NCBI RefSeq assembly: GCF_030116705.1
Contig: NZ_JAOTIK010000001.1
Location: 5,794,501-5,858,500, forward strand
Direction: 5' to 3'
DNA from: Streptomyces sp. ML-6
Lineage (GTDB): Bacteria > Actinomycetota > Actinomycetes > Streptomycetales > Streptomycetaceae
Length of the DNA stretch: 64,000 nucleotides
Shown: one piece after another, positions 8,624-17,250 of the stretch
Numbering within the stretch: the first letter of the stretch is position 1
How the letters are laid out: every line of letters starts with the position of its first letter
Translations under genes and position numbers: made by a program
Notes under the pieces: generated by a model
The model's database searches: none
What the model saw: only the letters and a program-made list of their open reading frames with translations
What the model was told of the DNA's origin: nothing

Positions 8624-9727
8624 ATGAGAACGCAGCCGACCACCTGGCGGACCCGGACCCGGACGGCCGTCGCCGCCGCCGCGCTGGCCATGACCGCGAC
8701 CCTCGCGACCCCGCTCGCGCACGCCGAGGGCACCGAGGGCGCCGCCCCTCCTCCGGTGCTGTCCGACGGATTCGGCCTGACCCAGGTCGCCGGGGGCACC
8801 GAGGTGCACTCGGACAACGACTTCACCATCACCGTGACCACCTCGCAGGTGGCCGGACCGCGCAAGATCCGGATCTTCCTGCCCAGCGGCTACCGCAACG
8901 AGCCCGGCAAGCGCTGGCCGGTGACGTACTTCCTGCACGGCGGCCCCGGAAACCCGGACGACGCCGCGGCCGTCCCGGCCCTGCGCTCGGACTCGATGAT
9001 CACCGTCGTGCCGGACGGCGGCCGGAAGGGCTGGTACGCCGACTGGCTCATGCAGAACACCGCCGAGGGCGCGGCGAACTGGGAGACCTTCCACCTGAAG
9101 CAGGTCGTCCCCTTCATCGACGCGAACCTGCGCACCCTCGCCGACCGGGACCACCGGGCCGTCGTCGGCCTGTCGATGGGCGGCTTCGGCGCCCTGCACT
9201 ACGGCGAGGCCCGCCCCGACCTCTTCGGCCACGTCGCCTCGCTGTCCGGCGGCATCGACTTCGGCATGGCGGAGGTCCGCGCGGCGGTCCTGGCCACGGA
9301 GCTCAACCTGCCCGGAGCCTGGTGCGCCCTGAGCAGCTCCACCCCGCCCGGCACCGGCGAGTGCACGGGGTACGGCCCGGTCGTCGACAGCGACGCGATC
9401 TTCGGCTCCCCGTACCCGATCCTCGACGCGGACCGGATCTGGAAGGCGATCGACCCGGCCGCCCCGGTCAACCTGGCCAAGCTCGCCGACACCGACGTCA
9501 CGCTCTACACCGGTGACAACGACCTGATCGACCACTTCACCGCGATCGCCTCCAGGAACGTCAAGGCCCGCATGGACAAGCTCGGCCTGAACAGCCGCCT
9601 CGTCGACTACGGCAACGGCTCGTCGCTCTCGCCCACCTGCAACGGCGGCCACAACTACGGCTGTTGGGCACCCGCCATCGCCGACTACGTCCCCCGGCTC
9701 CAGGACTCCTTCGACCGGGCCGGCTGA
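8624..9727 (+). CDS. Secreted esterase of the antigen-85/feruloyl-esterase fold
   Basis: A 367-residue alpha/beta-hydrolase of the esterase D-like family (PF00756). An N-terminal export signal (residues 1-34, Arg-rich then ALAMTATLATPLAHA) is followed by the mature domain. The nucleophile elbow is GLSMGG with Ser184, a HGGPG oxyanion-hole-like loop lies near residue 105, and the C-terminal catalytic His is His343 in GGHNYGCW. The family includes mycolyltransferases, feruloyl esterases and S-formylglutathione hydrolases. In Streptomyces, secreted members usually hydrolyse acyl or aryl esters. The ATG at 8624 has GGAGAGGA a few bases upstream. A TGA-containing repeat and a terminator lie at its 3' end. 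Confidence 0.88.
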   Translation: MRTQPTTWRTRTRTAVAAAALAMTATLATPLAHAEGTEGAAPPPVLSDGFGLTQVAGGTEVHSDNDFTITVTTSQVAGPRKIRIFLPSGYRNEPGKRWPVTYFLHGGPGNPDDAAAVPALRSDSMITVVPDGGRKGWYADWLMQNTAEGAANWETFHLKQVVPFIDANLRTLADRDHRAVVGLSMGGFGALHYGEARPDLFGHVASLSGGIDFGMAEVRAAVLATELNLPGAWCALSSSTPPGTGECTGYGPVVDSDAIFGSPYPILDADRIWKAIDPAAPVNLAKLADTDVTLYTGDNDLIDHFTAIASRNVKARMDKLGLNSRLVDYGNGSSLSPTCNGGHNYGCWAPAIADYVPRLQDSFDRAG

Positions 9728-9787
9728 ACCGGCCAGACCGAGGCGATCAGGCTGAACCGGGCCGACTGAACCGGCCAGACCGAGGCG
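9722..9787 (+). repeat. Three direct repeats spanning the esterase stop codon
   Basis: GRCTGAACCGG-type units start at 9722, 9750 and 9764. The first and third share 22 identical bases (9724-9745 and 9766-9787). The first copy contains the esterase stop TGA (9725-9727), so the gene end has been copied downstream. Confidence 0.75.
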
Positions 9788-9802
9788 GCCCGGCCGAGGC
9801 GG

Positions 9803-9829
9803 CGGGCCCGCGTCACGCACGCGGGCCCG
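9803..9829. terminator. Bidirectional hairpin between esterase and DUF6191 genes
   Basis: A perfect 11-bp inverted repeat CGGGCCCGCGT/ACGCGGGCCCG (9803-9813, 9819-9829) with a 5-base loop, lying between two convergent genes. Confidence 0.75.
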
Positions 9830-10150
9830 TCACCCCGGGCCGGGCCCCGGGACGGCACCGGGACCGGCGGCGGGGTCCGATCCGGGATCGGGGGAGGGAT
9901 CGGGCCCCGCACCGGGGGCGGAACCGGGGTCGTCCGGGGCGGTTCTCGCCCCGGACGACCCCTCTTCCCGTGCTCCGGAGGTACCGGACGACCGGATGGT
10001 GACCTTGCCCGAGGCAAGGTCCACCGGCCCGCGGCCCGGGTCGCCGATGCCGAGGTCCACCCGGGACAGCTCCAGCCGCTTCTGCTCCTCGACGGTGTGC
10101 TTGCGGCCCGGTGCGAAGATTTCCTCGAAGAAGTTGAACACCAGCCGCAC
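9830..10150 (-). CDS. DUF6191-type small protein with acidic Pro/Gly-rich tail
   Basis: A 106-residue protein. The first ~50 residues (FFEEIFAPGRKHTVEEQKRL, then VDLGIGDPGRGPVDLASGKV) match a small conserved Streptomyces family that I recognise as DUF6191. The rest is a low-complexity Pro/Gly/Asp/Ser tail. GTG 10150 was taken as start because GGGGA lies 7 bases upstream; GTG 10141 is an alternative. It begins 23 bp after the PQQ-dehydrogenase-like gene and is probably cotranscribed with it. No catalytic motif is visible and the function is unknown. Confidence 0.65.
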   Translation of the reverse strand: MRLVFNFFEEIFAPGRKHTVEEQKRLELSRVDLGIGDPGRGPVDLASGKVTIRSSGTSGAREEGSSGARTAPDDPGSAPGAGPDPSPDPGSDPAAGPGAVPGPGPG

Positions 10151-10172
10151 GCCCTTTCCCCTGTCGTGGCCG

Positions 10173-11432
10173 CTACCGCACCTCCAGCACCAGGATCCTG
10201 TCGTCTCCAGGCTTGGGGGTGCCGCGGCCGTCCGTATTGCTCGTGACGAGCCAGAGCTTGTCCCCGCCCGCGGCGAGCACGGTGCGCAGACGGCCGTACT
10301 TCTTCTCCAGGAACGCCTGCGGGGCCGCCAGGGGTTCCCCGGTCTCCTTGCCGGACAGCGGAATGCGCCAGAGCCGCTCACCGCGCAGGCCCGCCATCCA
10401 GATCGAGCCCTTGACGAAGGCGATCCCGCTGGGGGACGCCTCGGACGGCTTCCACTGGGCCACGGGGTCGACGAAATCCTTACGGCCCGCCTCGCCCTCG
10501 ACCTCCGGCCAGCCGTAGTTCCCGGCCGGCACGATCCGGTTCAGTTCGTCCCGGCTGTCCTGCCCGAACTCCGACGCCCACAGCTGCTTGTGCCCGTCCC
10601 AGGCCAGCCCCTGCACATTGCGGTGCCCGGACGAATACACCACGGAGTCGGCCTCGGGGTTGCCGTGCAGCGGCTGCCCGTCCGGCGTCATCCGCAGGAT
10701 CTTGCCTGCCAGCGACTCCCGGTCCTGCGCGAGGCCGTCGTCCCCCGTCTCGCCGGTGCCCGCGTACAGCATGCCGTCCGGCCCGAAGGCGATCCGGCCG
10801 CCGTTGTGGATCGCGCCCTTGGGGATGCCGCGCAGGATCGTGTCCGGGGCGCCCAGCAGCCGGCCCGGCACCGTGCCGTCCTCGTCGTACTGCATGCGCG
10901 CGATGCGGTTGTCGGACTCGGTGGTGAAGTACGCGTACACCAGATGGTCCGAGGCGTACGTGGGGGAGACCGCGATCCCCAGCAGCCCGCCCTCACCGCC
11001 CGGGGCCACCCCGGGCACGGAGCCCAGCAGGGTCTTCTTCCCGCTCTTCGCGTCGATCCGGGTGATCGTGCCCTTGTCGCGCGAGGAGACCAGCAGGTCG
11101 CCGTCGGGCAGCGCCGCCAGGCCCCAGGGCGATTCCAGGCCCTCCGTGAGCGTGGAGACCACCTTCACCGAGCCCTTCGCGGGCGGCAGGGAGACCGTGG
11201 CGGACGGGGAGGGCGACGGGGACGGGGCGGCGGGGGAGGAGGCGGCCGTCGGCGTCCGGCCGGTGCCCGCCGCGCCGCCGGAACCATCCCCGGAGCACCC
11301 CGCGGTCAGCACCAGCGAACCTGCGGCCAGCGCGGCCAGCGTCCCCCGCCGCACCGCACCGCGGCGCGGGCCCCGGCACCGCCCGCCGGGCCCCGCCGGG
11401 CCCCGTACAGATCCGAACAGAACACCGCGCAC
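10173..11432 (-). CDS. PQQ-dependent sugar dehydrogenase-like lipoprotein
   Basis: A 419-residue secreted lipoprotein with a six-bladed beta-propeller of the glucose/sorbosone dehydrogenase family (GSDH, PF07995). An export signal ends in the lipobox LTAGC, followed by a Ser/Pro/Thr linker and then family signatures: GLESPWGLAALPDG, GGEGGLLGIAVSP, HNGGRIAFGPDGMLYAGTGE, YSSGHRNVQGLAWD and PAGNYGWPEVEG. Such proteins oxidise aldose sugars using PQQ outside the membrane, though many Streptomyces members are uncharacterised. GTG 11432 is preferred because AAGGGA lies 8 bases upstream and it gives a normal signal peptide; longer in-frame starts (11456, 11642) run into repeat DNA. DUF6191 follows closely. 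Confidence 0.82.
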   Translation of the reverse strand: MRGVLFGSVRGPAGPGGRCRGPRRGAVRRGTLAALAAGSLVLTAGCSGDGSGGAAGTGRTPTAASSPAAPSPSPSPSATVSLPPAKGSVKVVSTLTEGLESPWGLAALPDGDLLVSSRDKGTITRIDAKSGKKTLLGSVPGVAPGGEGGLLGIAVSPTYASDHLVYAYFTTESDNRIARMQYDEDGTVPGRLLGAPDTILRGIPKGAIHNGGRIAFGPDGMLYAGTGETGDDGLAQDRESLAGKILRMTPDGQPLHGNPEADSVVYSSGHRNVQGLAWDGHKQLWASEFGQDSRDELNRIVPAGNYGWPEVEGEAGRKDFVDPVAQWKPSEASPSGIAFVKGSIWMAGLRGERLWRIPLSGKETGEPLAAPQAFLEKKYGRLRTVLAAGGDKLWLVTSNTDGRGTPKPGDDRILVLEVR

Positions 11433-11523
11433 AGAACCGATCCCTTCGACGGACACCTGACCACTCCTCAAACACCGTCGCCCCCTTCGGGGTTCCCGGC
11501 GCCCGTCGATTGTCCCCGTCCGC

Positions 11524-11612
11524 CGCCGAAAGCGACGCCGGGAAACGGTGCTGAGAAGCGACACCCGAAAACGGCGTCGGGAAGCGACGCCCGAAAGCGA
11601 TGCCCGAAAACG
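11524..11612. repeat. Degenerate tandem repeats upstream of the PQQ-protein gene
   Basis: Four to five imperfect copies of a motif like GAAGCGACGCCCGAAAACGG lie head to tail in the gap between the aldo/keto reductase stop and the PQQ-protein start, both on the minus strand. They sit in the probable 5' region of the latter. Confidence 0.6.
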
Positions 11613-11652
11613 GAAGCCCCCGGCCGGGAAACCCGCGGCCACCCGCCGGGGT

Positions 11653-12645
11653 TCAGTCCCACGACCCCTGGGCCCCGGGCAGCCGGGCGATCTCCGCCAG
11701 GTCCCGCGCGGTCAGCTCCAGCCCGGCCGCCCCCGCGTTCTCCACCGCCCAGCGCTCCCGCTTCGTCCCCGGCACCGGCACCACGTGCGGTCCCTGCCGC
11801 AGCACCCAGGCCAGCGCCACCTGCGCGACGGTCGCCCCGTGCCGCTCGGCGACCCGCCGCAGCCCGACCACCACCGGCTGGTTCGCCGCCATCATCTCCG
11901 CCGTGAACCGGGGATGCCGGGCCCGCAGATCGTCCGGCTCGAAGCCCTGCCCCGGCGTGAGCGTGCCCGTCAGGTAGCCGCTCCCCAGCGGCATGGCCGC
12001 CAGCAGCCCCACCCCCCGCGCCGAGCACCACGGAAGCAGGGCGTCCAACGGCTCCGGGGACCAGACCGAGAACTCCGCCTGCACCGCGCTCACCGGGAAG
12101 ACCTGTTGCACCCGCTCCAGCTGACGGATCGTTTCGTCGTACATCCGCGCCCCCGGCCGCCGCGAGGCCCGCGCCCCGACCGCGCAGAGCCCGAGCGCCC
12201 GCACCTTGCCGGCGGTCACCAGCTCCGCCATCGCCCCCCAGGTCTCCTCGACCGGCACCTCGGGATCGGCCCGGTGCAACTGGTACAGGTCGATCACATC
12301 GGTCTGCAGCCGGCGCAGCGAGGCGTCACAGGCCCGCCGCACGTAACCGGGACGGCCATTGGCCACGATGTGCTGATCACCCACCAGCAGCCCGCACTTG
12401 GTGGAGACGAACGCGTCGGCCCGACGGCCCTTCAGCGCCCGCCCCACCAGCAGCTCATTGGTGAAGGGGCCGTACATGTCGGCGGTGTCGAGCAGCTGCA
12501 CCCCCGCGTCCAGCGCCGCGTGCACCGTCCGCAACGCACGGTCACCGCGTTGTTGTGACGCGCTGTACGCCCAGCTCATCGGCATGCAGCCGAGACCGAC
12601 CGCCCCCACGGCGAGCGCCGCCGCACCGAGACTCCTGCGCTCCAA
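11653..12645 (-). CDS. Aldo/keto reductase
   Basis: A 330-residue cytosolic NADPH-dependent oxidoreductase of the aldo/keto reductase superfamily. The catalytic tetrad is complete: Asp53 and Tyr58 in LLDTADMYGP, Lys83 in VSTKCG, His124 in DLYQLHRAD. The C-terminal cofactor-phosphate region VVPVPGTKRERWAVEN is present. The closest style is the AKR13-like group (yeast YakC relatives) that reduces aldehydes and ketones; the physiological substrate cannot be told. The start ATG 12645 gives the usual beta-hairpin beginning MERRSLGAAALAVGAVGLG. It is divergent from the 2-hydroxyacid dehydrogenase gene across 309 bp. Confidence 0.88.
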   Translation of the reverse strand: MERRSLGAAALAVGAVGLGCMPMSWAYSASQQRGDRALRTVHAALDAGVQLLDTADMYGPFTNELLVGRALKGRRADAFVSTKCGLLVGDQHIVANGRPGYVRRACDASLRRLQTDVIDLYQLHRADPEVPVEETWGAMAELVTAGKVRALGLCAVGARASRRPGARMYDETIRQLERVQQVFPVSAVQAEFSVWSPEPLDALLPWCSARGVGLLAAMPLGSGYLTGTLTPGQGFEPDDLRARHPRFTAEMMAANQPVVVGLRRVAERHGATVAQVALAWVLRQGPHVVPVPGTKRERWAVENAGAAGLELTARDLAEIARLPGAQGSWD

Positions 12646-12954
12646 CTCCCCGTACCCTCCCTGGGCCCCGCCACCGGACCGCCGTCCGTCGCGGACGCCC
12701 GGCGCTTCCCCGAGCTCCCGGCTCCGTCAGGGCAGGGGGGACCCCTGTCCCGGCCCCGGAACTCCCCGGCGCCCCGCGACCGCGCGCGCCGGACGCCGCA
12801 CGGCGTCCCTGCGGGCGACGACGGCAGTTCGACGACCGGGTTCGTGTCCCGCGATCACGGGACCACACCGCACCCAAAGTAACCTCTGCCGCCCGGCGTC
12901 CCTCGCGCAGCCTCCACCGATCGCCCCCGGGAGGCATGTCCTAGCCTCCTGATC
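12646..12954. other. Divergent promoter region, no gene seen
   Basis: 309 bp between the minus-strand aldo/keto reductase and the plus-strand dehydrogenase. It should contain promoters in both directions; I see no clear -10/-35 pair, hairpin or small gene. Confidence 0.4.
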
Positions 12955-13923
12955 ATGACTCCGACGAAGACTTCCGACGTGACGACAACCCCCGACGTCT
13001 GGCTGCCGTTCACCGCCGACGAGATCGACGGGCTTCCCGAAGGGCTCAACTACCGCTTCTGGGACGGCGGCCCGGACTACCCCGCCGACCCCGCCGACTG
13101 CGCCTTCTACGTCGTGCCGTACATGAAGGGGGAGGAGGTCGCGGTCCGTCCGCTCGGCGGCATGACGTCGGTCCGGGTGGTGCAGACCCTCTCGGCGGGC
13201 ATCGACCACGTCGAACCCGGTCTCGGACTGCTTCCCGCCGGGGTGCGGCTGTGCAACGCCAAGGGGGTCCACGAGGCGTCCACCGCCGAGCTCGCCCTCG
13301 CCCTGATCCTGGCCTCCCTGCGCGGCATCCCCCGCTTCGTGCACGGCCAGGACGAGGAGGAGTGGCGGTCGGGCTTCTACCCCGCGCTCGCCGACAAGTC
13401 CGTGCTGATCGTGGGCTACGGTTCGATCGGCTCCGCCATCGAGGACCGGCTCGCGCCCTTCGAGTGCGCGCGGGTGGCACGCGTCGCGCGCTCCGCGCGG
13501 ACGACCGCGCGCGGCCCCGTGCACGCACTCGACGATCTGCCCGCACTCCTGCCCGAGGCCGATGTCGTCGTCCTGTCCACCCCGCTGAACCCGTCCACGC
13601 AGGGGCTGGTGGGAGCCGGCTTCCTGGCCGCCATGCGGGACGGGGCGCTGCTCGTGAACGTCGCGCGCGGCGGCGTCGTGGACACCGCGGCGCTGCTGGC
13701 CGAACTGGAGTCCGGCCGGCTGCGCGCCGCCCTCGACGTCACCGACCCGGAACCGCTGCCCGCCGGGCACCCCCTCTGGCATGCTCCCCATGTCCTGATC
13801 ACGCCCCATGTCGGCGGCAGCACCTCGGCGTTCCTGCCGCGCGCCAAGCGGCTGATGGCCGGACAGCTGAGCCGGTTCGCCGCGGGCGAGCCGCTGCGGA
13901 ACGTCGTGCGCACCACCGAATGA
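12955..13923 (+). CDS. D-isomer-specific 2-hydroxyacid dehydrogenase
   Basis: A 322-residue NAD(P)-dependent enzyme. The Rossmann motif is VGYGSIG (153-159). The catalytic Arg238 (NVARGG), Glu266 (TDPEPL) and His285 (TPHVGG) are all present, so it should interconvert a 2-keto acid and its D-hydroxy acid. It lacks extra regulatory domains, unlike SerA at 21049. The family includes glyoxylate, hydroxypyruvate and phosphoglycerate reductases; this one most resembles the short glyoxylate/hydroxypyruvate reductase-like group, but the substrate is not certain. The ATG start lies a few bases after a run of divergent promoter DNA and has no strong ribosome site, so it may be translated from a very short leader. 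Confidence 0.87.
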   Translation: MTPTKTSDVTTTPDVWLPFTADEIDGLPEGLNYRFWDGGPDYPADPADCAFYVVPYMKGEEVAVRPLGGMTSVRVVQTLSAGIDHVEPGLGLLPAGVRLCNAKGVHEASTAELALALILASLRGIPRFVHGQDEEEWRSGFYPALADKSVLIVGYGSIGSAIEDRLAPFECARVARVARSARTTARGPVHALDDLPALLPEADVVVLSTPLNPSTQGLVGAGFLAAMRDGALLVNVARGGVVDTAALLAELESGRLRAALDVTDPEPLPAGHPLWHAPHVLITPHVGGSTSAFLPRAKRLMAGQLSRFAAGEPLRNVVRTTE

Positions 13924-13924
13924 C

Positions 13925-13956
13925 CACGCTGCGGATCCCCGTGACTGCGCAGCGTG
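13925..13956 (+). terminator. Hairpin after the 2-hydroxyacid dehydrogenase gene
   Basis: A perfect 9-bp inverted repeat CACGCTGCG/CGCAGCGTG with a 14-base loop, immediately after the stop codon and before the GGDEF/EAL gene. Confidence 0.5.
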
Positions 13957-13995
13957 CGGACAACGCCCCAGGTCGTCACGGAGAGTAGAGGAACT

Positions 13996-16900
13996 ATGTC
14001 CCTGAGTGACGACTCTGGTGTATCGTCCCGAAAGGGGCGCTGCGTCGTGGAAGGGACGGCGCCGGGGGACGCGACACGCGAGGGGGCGATGGGCGATGCA
14101 CGGCCGATGGGTGGACGATCCGACACCACGGGGCAGTCGACGGGGACCGGCGGGGCGCCGGGTGAGGGCACATCCGGCGGTATCGGGGTCGCGCCGGTGA
14201 GCGCGCCGGTCGACGCCCTCGGCGCGCTCCTCTCCCGCCGGTCGGCCGCGTGCGGCCCCTCCGCCCTGTTCTGGCAGCTCCTGCTCGGCTTCCTCTGCGC
14301 CGGTTATGCCGTGGGCGCGGCCCTCGGCTGGGGATCACGCCAACTGTCGGTCTTCATGGGCGACTTCGGCCTCAGCGCGGCCGCGCTGATCGCCGCCGTC
14401 TCCTGCTTCCTCTACGCGCGCGCCGTCGGCAGCCGGTTCCGGCCGGCCTGGCTGCTGTTCTCGTTCTCCTCGCTCATGGCCGCCGGGGGCAACGCGGTCT
14501 GGGGCTGGTACGAGGTCGTGCTCGGGCGCGAGGTGCCCACCCCCTCCGCGGCCGACGCCCTCTTCCTCTGCTTCGCGCCGCCCGCCATCGTCGGGCTGCT
14601 CGTCCTCGCCAAGCGCCCGGTCACCAGAGCCGGCTGGGTCTGTCTCGCGCTGGACGCCTGGCTGATCGGCGGCTCGCTCCTCACGCTCTCCTGGAGCCTC
14701 GCCCTCGCCCACACCGCCCACCTGGCGGACGCCGAGGGCCCGAGCGTGGCCCGCGCGGCGCTCTCGCTGGCCTACCCGCTGCTCGACATCGTGCTGGTCT
14801 CCATGGTGCTCGCCCTGCACTTCCGGCGGGTCGGCGCCGACCGTTCCGCGGTGAACACCGCCGTGGCCGCGCTCGCCGTGACAGTCCTGTCCGACGCCCT
14901 GTTCACCTCGCCGCTGCTGCGGCAGAGCTACCACTCCGGACAGTTGCTGGACGCGGGCTGGTTCGCCGGTTCCCTGCTCCTCGCGTACGCCCCCTGGGGT
15001 GCCAACAGAGCGGCGGACAACGCTGTCCCGCCACCGGAGCCCCCGCAGTCCGCCAGCCGCCCCGTCGCGAGTTCTCTGGCCGCGCTGACGCCGTACCTCG
15101 CGGCCGCCGTCTGCACCCTCGGCATCCTCCACAACGTCATCGAGGGCCGCCGGGTGGACCGCGTCGTGGTCCTCACCGGCTGCGCGGTGGTGCTCGCCCT
15201 GGTGGTCCGGCAGGGCATCATGCTCGTCGACAACATCGCCCTCACCCAGGAACTGGCGCAGAAGGAGAACCACTTCCGCTCCCTGGTGCAGGGCTCCAGC
15301 GACGTCATCATGATCGCCGCCCCCACCGGCGTCCTGCGCTACGTCAGCCCCGCCGCCGCCGGGGTGTACGGGCGCGACGCCGACGAGCTGGTCGGGGCCG
15401 AGCTCTCCTCGATCATCCATCCGGACGACCTGGGGCGGGTGGTCCACGAAGTGCGCCGGTTCCTCGCCGCCCCGCCGGGCGAGGAACCCACCACCCGCAT
15501 CGAGTGCCGCTTCCGCTCGGGCACGGGCGACTGGCTCAACGTCGAGTCCACCGTCAACCGCCATCAGGGCGGCCTGATCCTCAACAGCCGCGACGTCACC
15601 GAACGGGTGCGGCTGCAGGCCCAGTTGCAGCACAACGCCGAGCACGACCCGCTCACCGACCTGCCCAACCGCGCCCTGTTCACCAAGCGGGTCCGTCAGG
15701 CCCTCGGCGGCCGGCGGGCCGGTGACCAGGGCACGGCCGTGCTCTTCATCGACCTCGACGGCTTCAAATCGGTCAACGACCGCCTCGGCCACCAGACGGG
15801 CGACGAACTCCTCGTCCAGGCCGCCCACCGCCTCCAGCAGTCCGTCCGGTCCGGCGACACCGCGGCCCGGCTCGGCGGCGACGAGTTCGCGGCGATCATC
15901 CTCGGCGACGGCACCCGCGACCAGGGCGCCCGGGAGTGCCAGGTCCACGAGATCGCCGACCGGCTGCGCGTCACCCTCTCCCAGCCGTACCGGATCGGCG
16001 GCGGGGACGTGCGGGTCGCCGCCTCCATCGGGGTCGCCTTCGCCGAGCCCGGCATCAGCCCCAGCGACCTCATGCGCAACGCCGACCTCGCCATGTACCG
16101 CGCCAAGGCGGGCGGCAAGAACCGCGTCGAGCTGTACGCCCCGCAGATGCAGGCCGAGGTCGTGCGCCGCTCCGAGCTCTCCGCCCGGCTGCGCACCGCA
16201 CTGCGCGACGGCGAGTTCGCCCTGCTCCACCAGCCCGTGGTGCACCTCGCCAGTGGCACGGTCGCCGCCGTCACCGCCCAGGCCCGCTGGCGCTCCGCCC
16301 AGGGCATCCTGTTCACCCCGGCCGAGTTCCTCCGCGTCGCCGAGGACAACGACCGCACCGCCGAACTCGGCCGCTGGCTCCTGGAGGAGGCCGTCGCACA
16401 GGCCGCCGAACGGGCGAGGGCGGGGCACCCGGTCCCCGTGACCGTGCGGCTCCCCGCCCGCAGACTCCTCGACAAGGGGCTCCCGTTCAGCTCCGTCGAG
16501 GCGCTGCTCACCCGGCACGGCCTGCCCTCCGGAGCCCTCATGATCGAAGTCGCCGACAGCGACCCCCGGATCTCCTTCGACGAACTGGAGCAACGCCTCG
16601 TGGCCCTGCGCCGCCTCGGTGTCCGCATCGCGCTCGACGGCTTCGGCAGCGGCTACGCCGCGATCAACGCCCTGCGCCGGCTCCCCATCGACGTACTGAA
16701 ACTCGACCGCGGCCTCGTCGACGGCGTCGTGGAGTCCGCCCGGCTGCACAAGATCACCAGCGGTCTCCTGCGGATCGCCTGCGATCTCGGCATGCAGTCC
16801 GTGGCCGACGGGGTGGATGCGCCGGAGCAGGTCCTCGCGCTGCGCGCCATGGGCTGCACGCACGGCCAGGGGATGGCGTTCTCCGGCCCGCTCGACGAGT

Positions 16901-17031
16901 ACCGGCTGCGCCGCGCCCTGGCCCGCGGCGAGTTCCCGGTGCCCGGCACCGGCACCGGGAGACCGGTTCTGACCGGGGGTTTCACCCGTTCGGGCGGTTC
17001 ACATGTCGAGACGACCGTCCCACCCACTTGA
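13996..17031 (+). CDS. Membrane-bound GGDEF/EAL protein with PAS domain
   Basis: A 1011-residue cyclic-di-GMP signalling protein. After an ~80-residue polar N-terminus come about 10 membrane helices (residues 90-420), a PAS domain (430-550), a GGDEF domain and an EAL-like domain. The GGDEF box is intact (GGDEF 627-631) and preceded by the inhibitory-site RxxD (RSGD), so diguanylate cyclase activity is likely. The EAL motif is replaced by AQA near residue 760 (VTAQARW) and the DDFG box reads LDGFG, so phosphodiesterase activity is probably lost. ATG 13996 has AGAGGA 4-5 bases upstream. From memory, a protein of this type sits next to ilvB in S. coelicolor. It controls c-di-GMP, hence development, in Streptomyces generally. 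Confidence 0.88.
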   Translation: MSLSDDSGVSSRKGRCVVEGTAPGDATREGAMGDARPMGGRSDTTGQSTGTGGAPGEGTSGGIGVAPVSAPVDALGALLSRRSAACGPSALFWQLLLGFLCAGYAVGAALGWGSRQLSVFMGDFGLSAAALIAAVSCFLYARAVGSRFRPAWLLFSFSSLMAAGGNAVWGWYEVVLGREVPTPSAADALFLCFAPPAIVGLLVLAKRPVTRAGWVCLALDAWLIGGSLLTLSWSLALAHTAHLADAEGPSVARAALSLAYPLLDIVLVSMVLALHFRRVGADRSAVNTAVAALAVTVLSDALFTSPLLRQSYHSGQLLDAGWFAGSLLLAYAPWGANRAADNAVPPPEPPQSASRPVASSLAALTPYLAAAVCTLGILHNVIEGRRVDRVVVLTGCAVVLALVVRQGIMLVDNIALTQELAQKENHFRSLVQGSSDVIMIAAPTGVLRYVSPAAAGVYGRDADELVGAELSSIIHPDDLGRVVHEVRRFLAAPPGEEPTTRIECRFRSGTGDWLNVESTVNRHQGGLILNSRDVTERVRLQAQLQHNAEHDPLTDLPNRALFTKRVRQALGGRRAGDQGTAVLFIDLDGFKSVNDRLGHQTGDELLVQAAHRLQQSVRSGDTAARLGGDEFAAIILGDGTRDQGARECQVHEIADRLRVTLSQPYRIGGGDVRVAASIGVAFAEPGISPSDLMRNADLAMYRAKAGGKNRVELYAPQMQAEVVRRSELSARLRTALRDGEFALLHQPVVHLASGTVAAVTAQARWRSAQGILFTPAEFLRVAEDNDRTAELGRWLLEEAVAQAAERARAGHPVPVTVRLPARRLLDKGLPFSSVEALLTRHGLPSGALMIEVADSDPRISFDELEQRLVALRRLGVRIALDGFGSGYAAINALRRLPIDVLKLDRGLVDGVVESARLHKITSGLLRIACDLGMQSVADGVDAPEQVLALRAMGCTHGQGMAFSGPLDEYRLRRALARGEFPVPGTGTGRPVLTGGFTRSGGSHVETTVPPT

Positions 17032-17064
17032 CATGGTGAGTGCGTCGGAGAGAGGGTCATTGCC

Positions 17065-17106
17065 ATGCGCACCCGAATTCTCGTACTTGGAAAGCGCGTC
17101 GGCTGA
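17065..17106 (+). CDS. ilvB leader peptide (MRTRILVLGKRVG)
   Basis: A 13-codon open frame with an AGAGAGGG ribosome site about 9 bases upstream. Codons 5-8 are Ile-Leu-Val-Leu, the end products of the operon downstream. It lies directly upstream of an intrinsic terminator (17153-17186) and 145 bp before ilvB, so its job is to stall ribosomes when branched-chain aminoacyl-tRNAs are scarce and so prevent termination. Confidence 0.8.
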   Translation: MRTRILVLGKRVG

Positions 17107-17186
17107 AGCAGAGTCCCTCGCTCGACACTCTGCAGGACCCCACCGACGCGCTCCCCTCGCTTGCCTCACGGCACGAGGGGTTTTTT
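17095..17186 (+). promoter_or_regulatory. Transcription attenuator of the ilvBNC operon
   Basis: Three pairings are visible. (a) CGCGTCGG at 17095-17102, the end of the leader peptide frame, pairs with CCGACGCG at 17143-17150. (b) GCAGAGT 17108-17114 pairs with ACTCTGC 17127-17133. (c) The terminator CCCCTCG 17153-17159 / CGAGGGG 17174-17180 is followed by six T (17181-17186). Segment 17114-17120 (TCCCTCG) can alternatively pair with the 3' arm of the terminator. This is the classical design of ribosome-mediated attenuation, known for ilvB leaders in actinobacteria. Confidence 0.75.
17153..17186 (+). terminator. Intrinsic terminator within the ilvB leader
   Basis: A 7-bp G/C stem followed by TTTTTT, a true Rho-independent form that is uncommon in Streptomyces except in attenuators. 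Confidence 0.85.
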
Positions 17187-17250
17187 GTTGCACTGACACC
17201 AGGCAAAACATCTCAAAAAACCCGCAAGAACCCTCAGCTTCGAGAAGAGA

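Noticed and set aside
8624..9727. Mycolyltransferase (antigen 85) assignment for the esterase
   Set aside because: The fold matches, but Streptomyces lacks mycolic acids; a general secreted esterase is the safer call.
14335..16863. 842-codon minus-strand open frame opposite the GGDEF/EAL gene
   Set aside because: Composition is that of a reverse-frame shadow and there is no ribosome site or recognisable domain.
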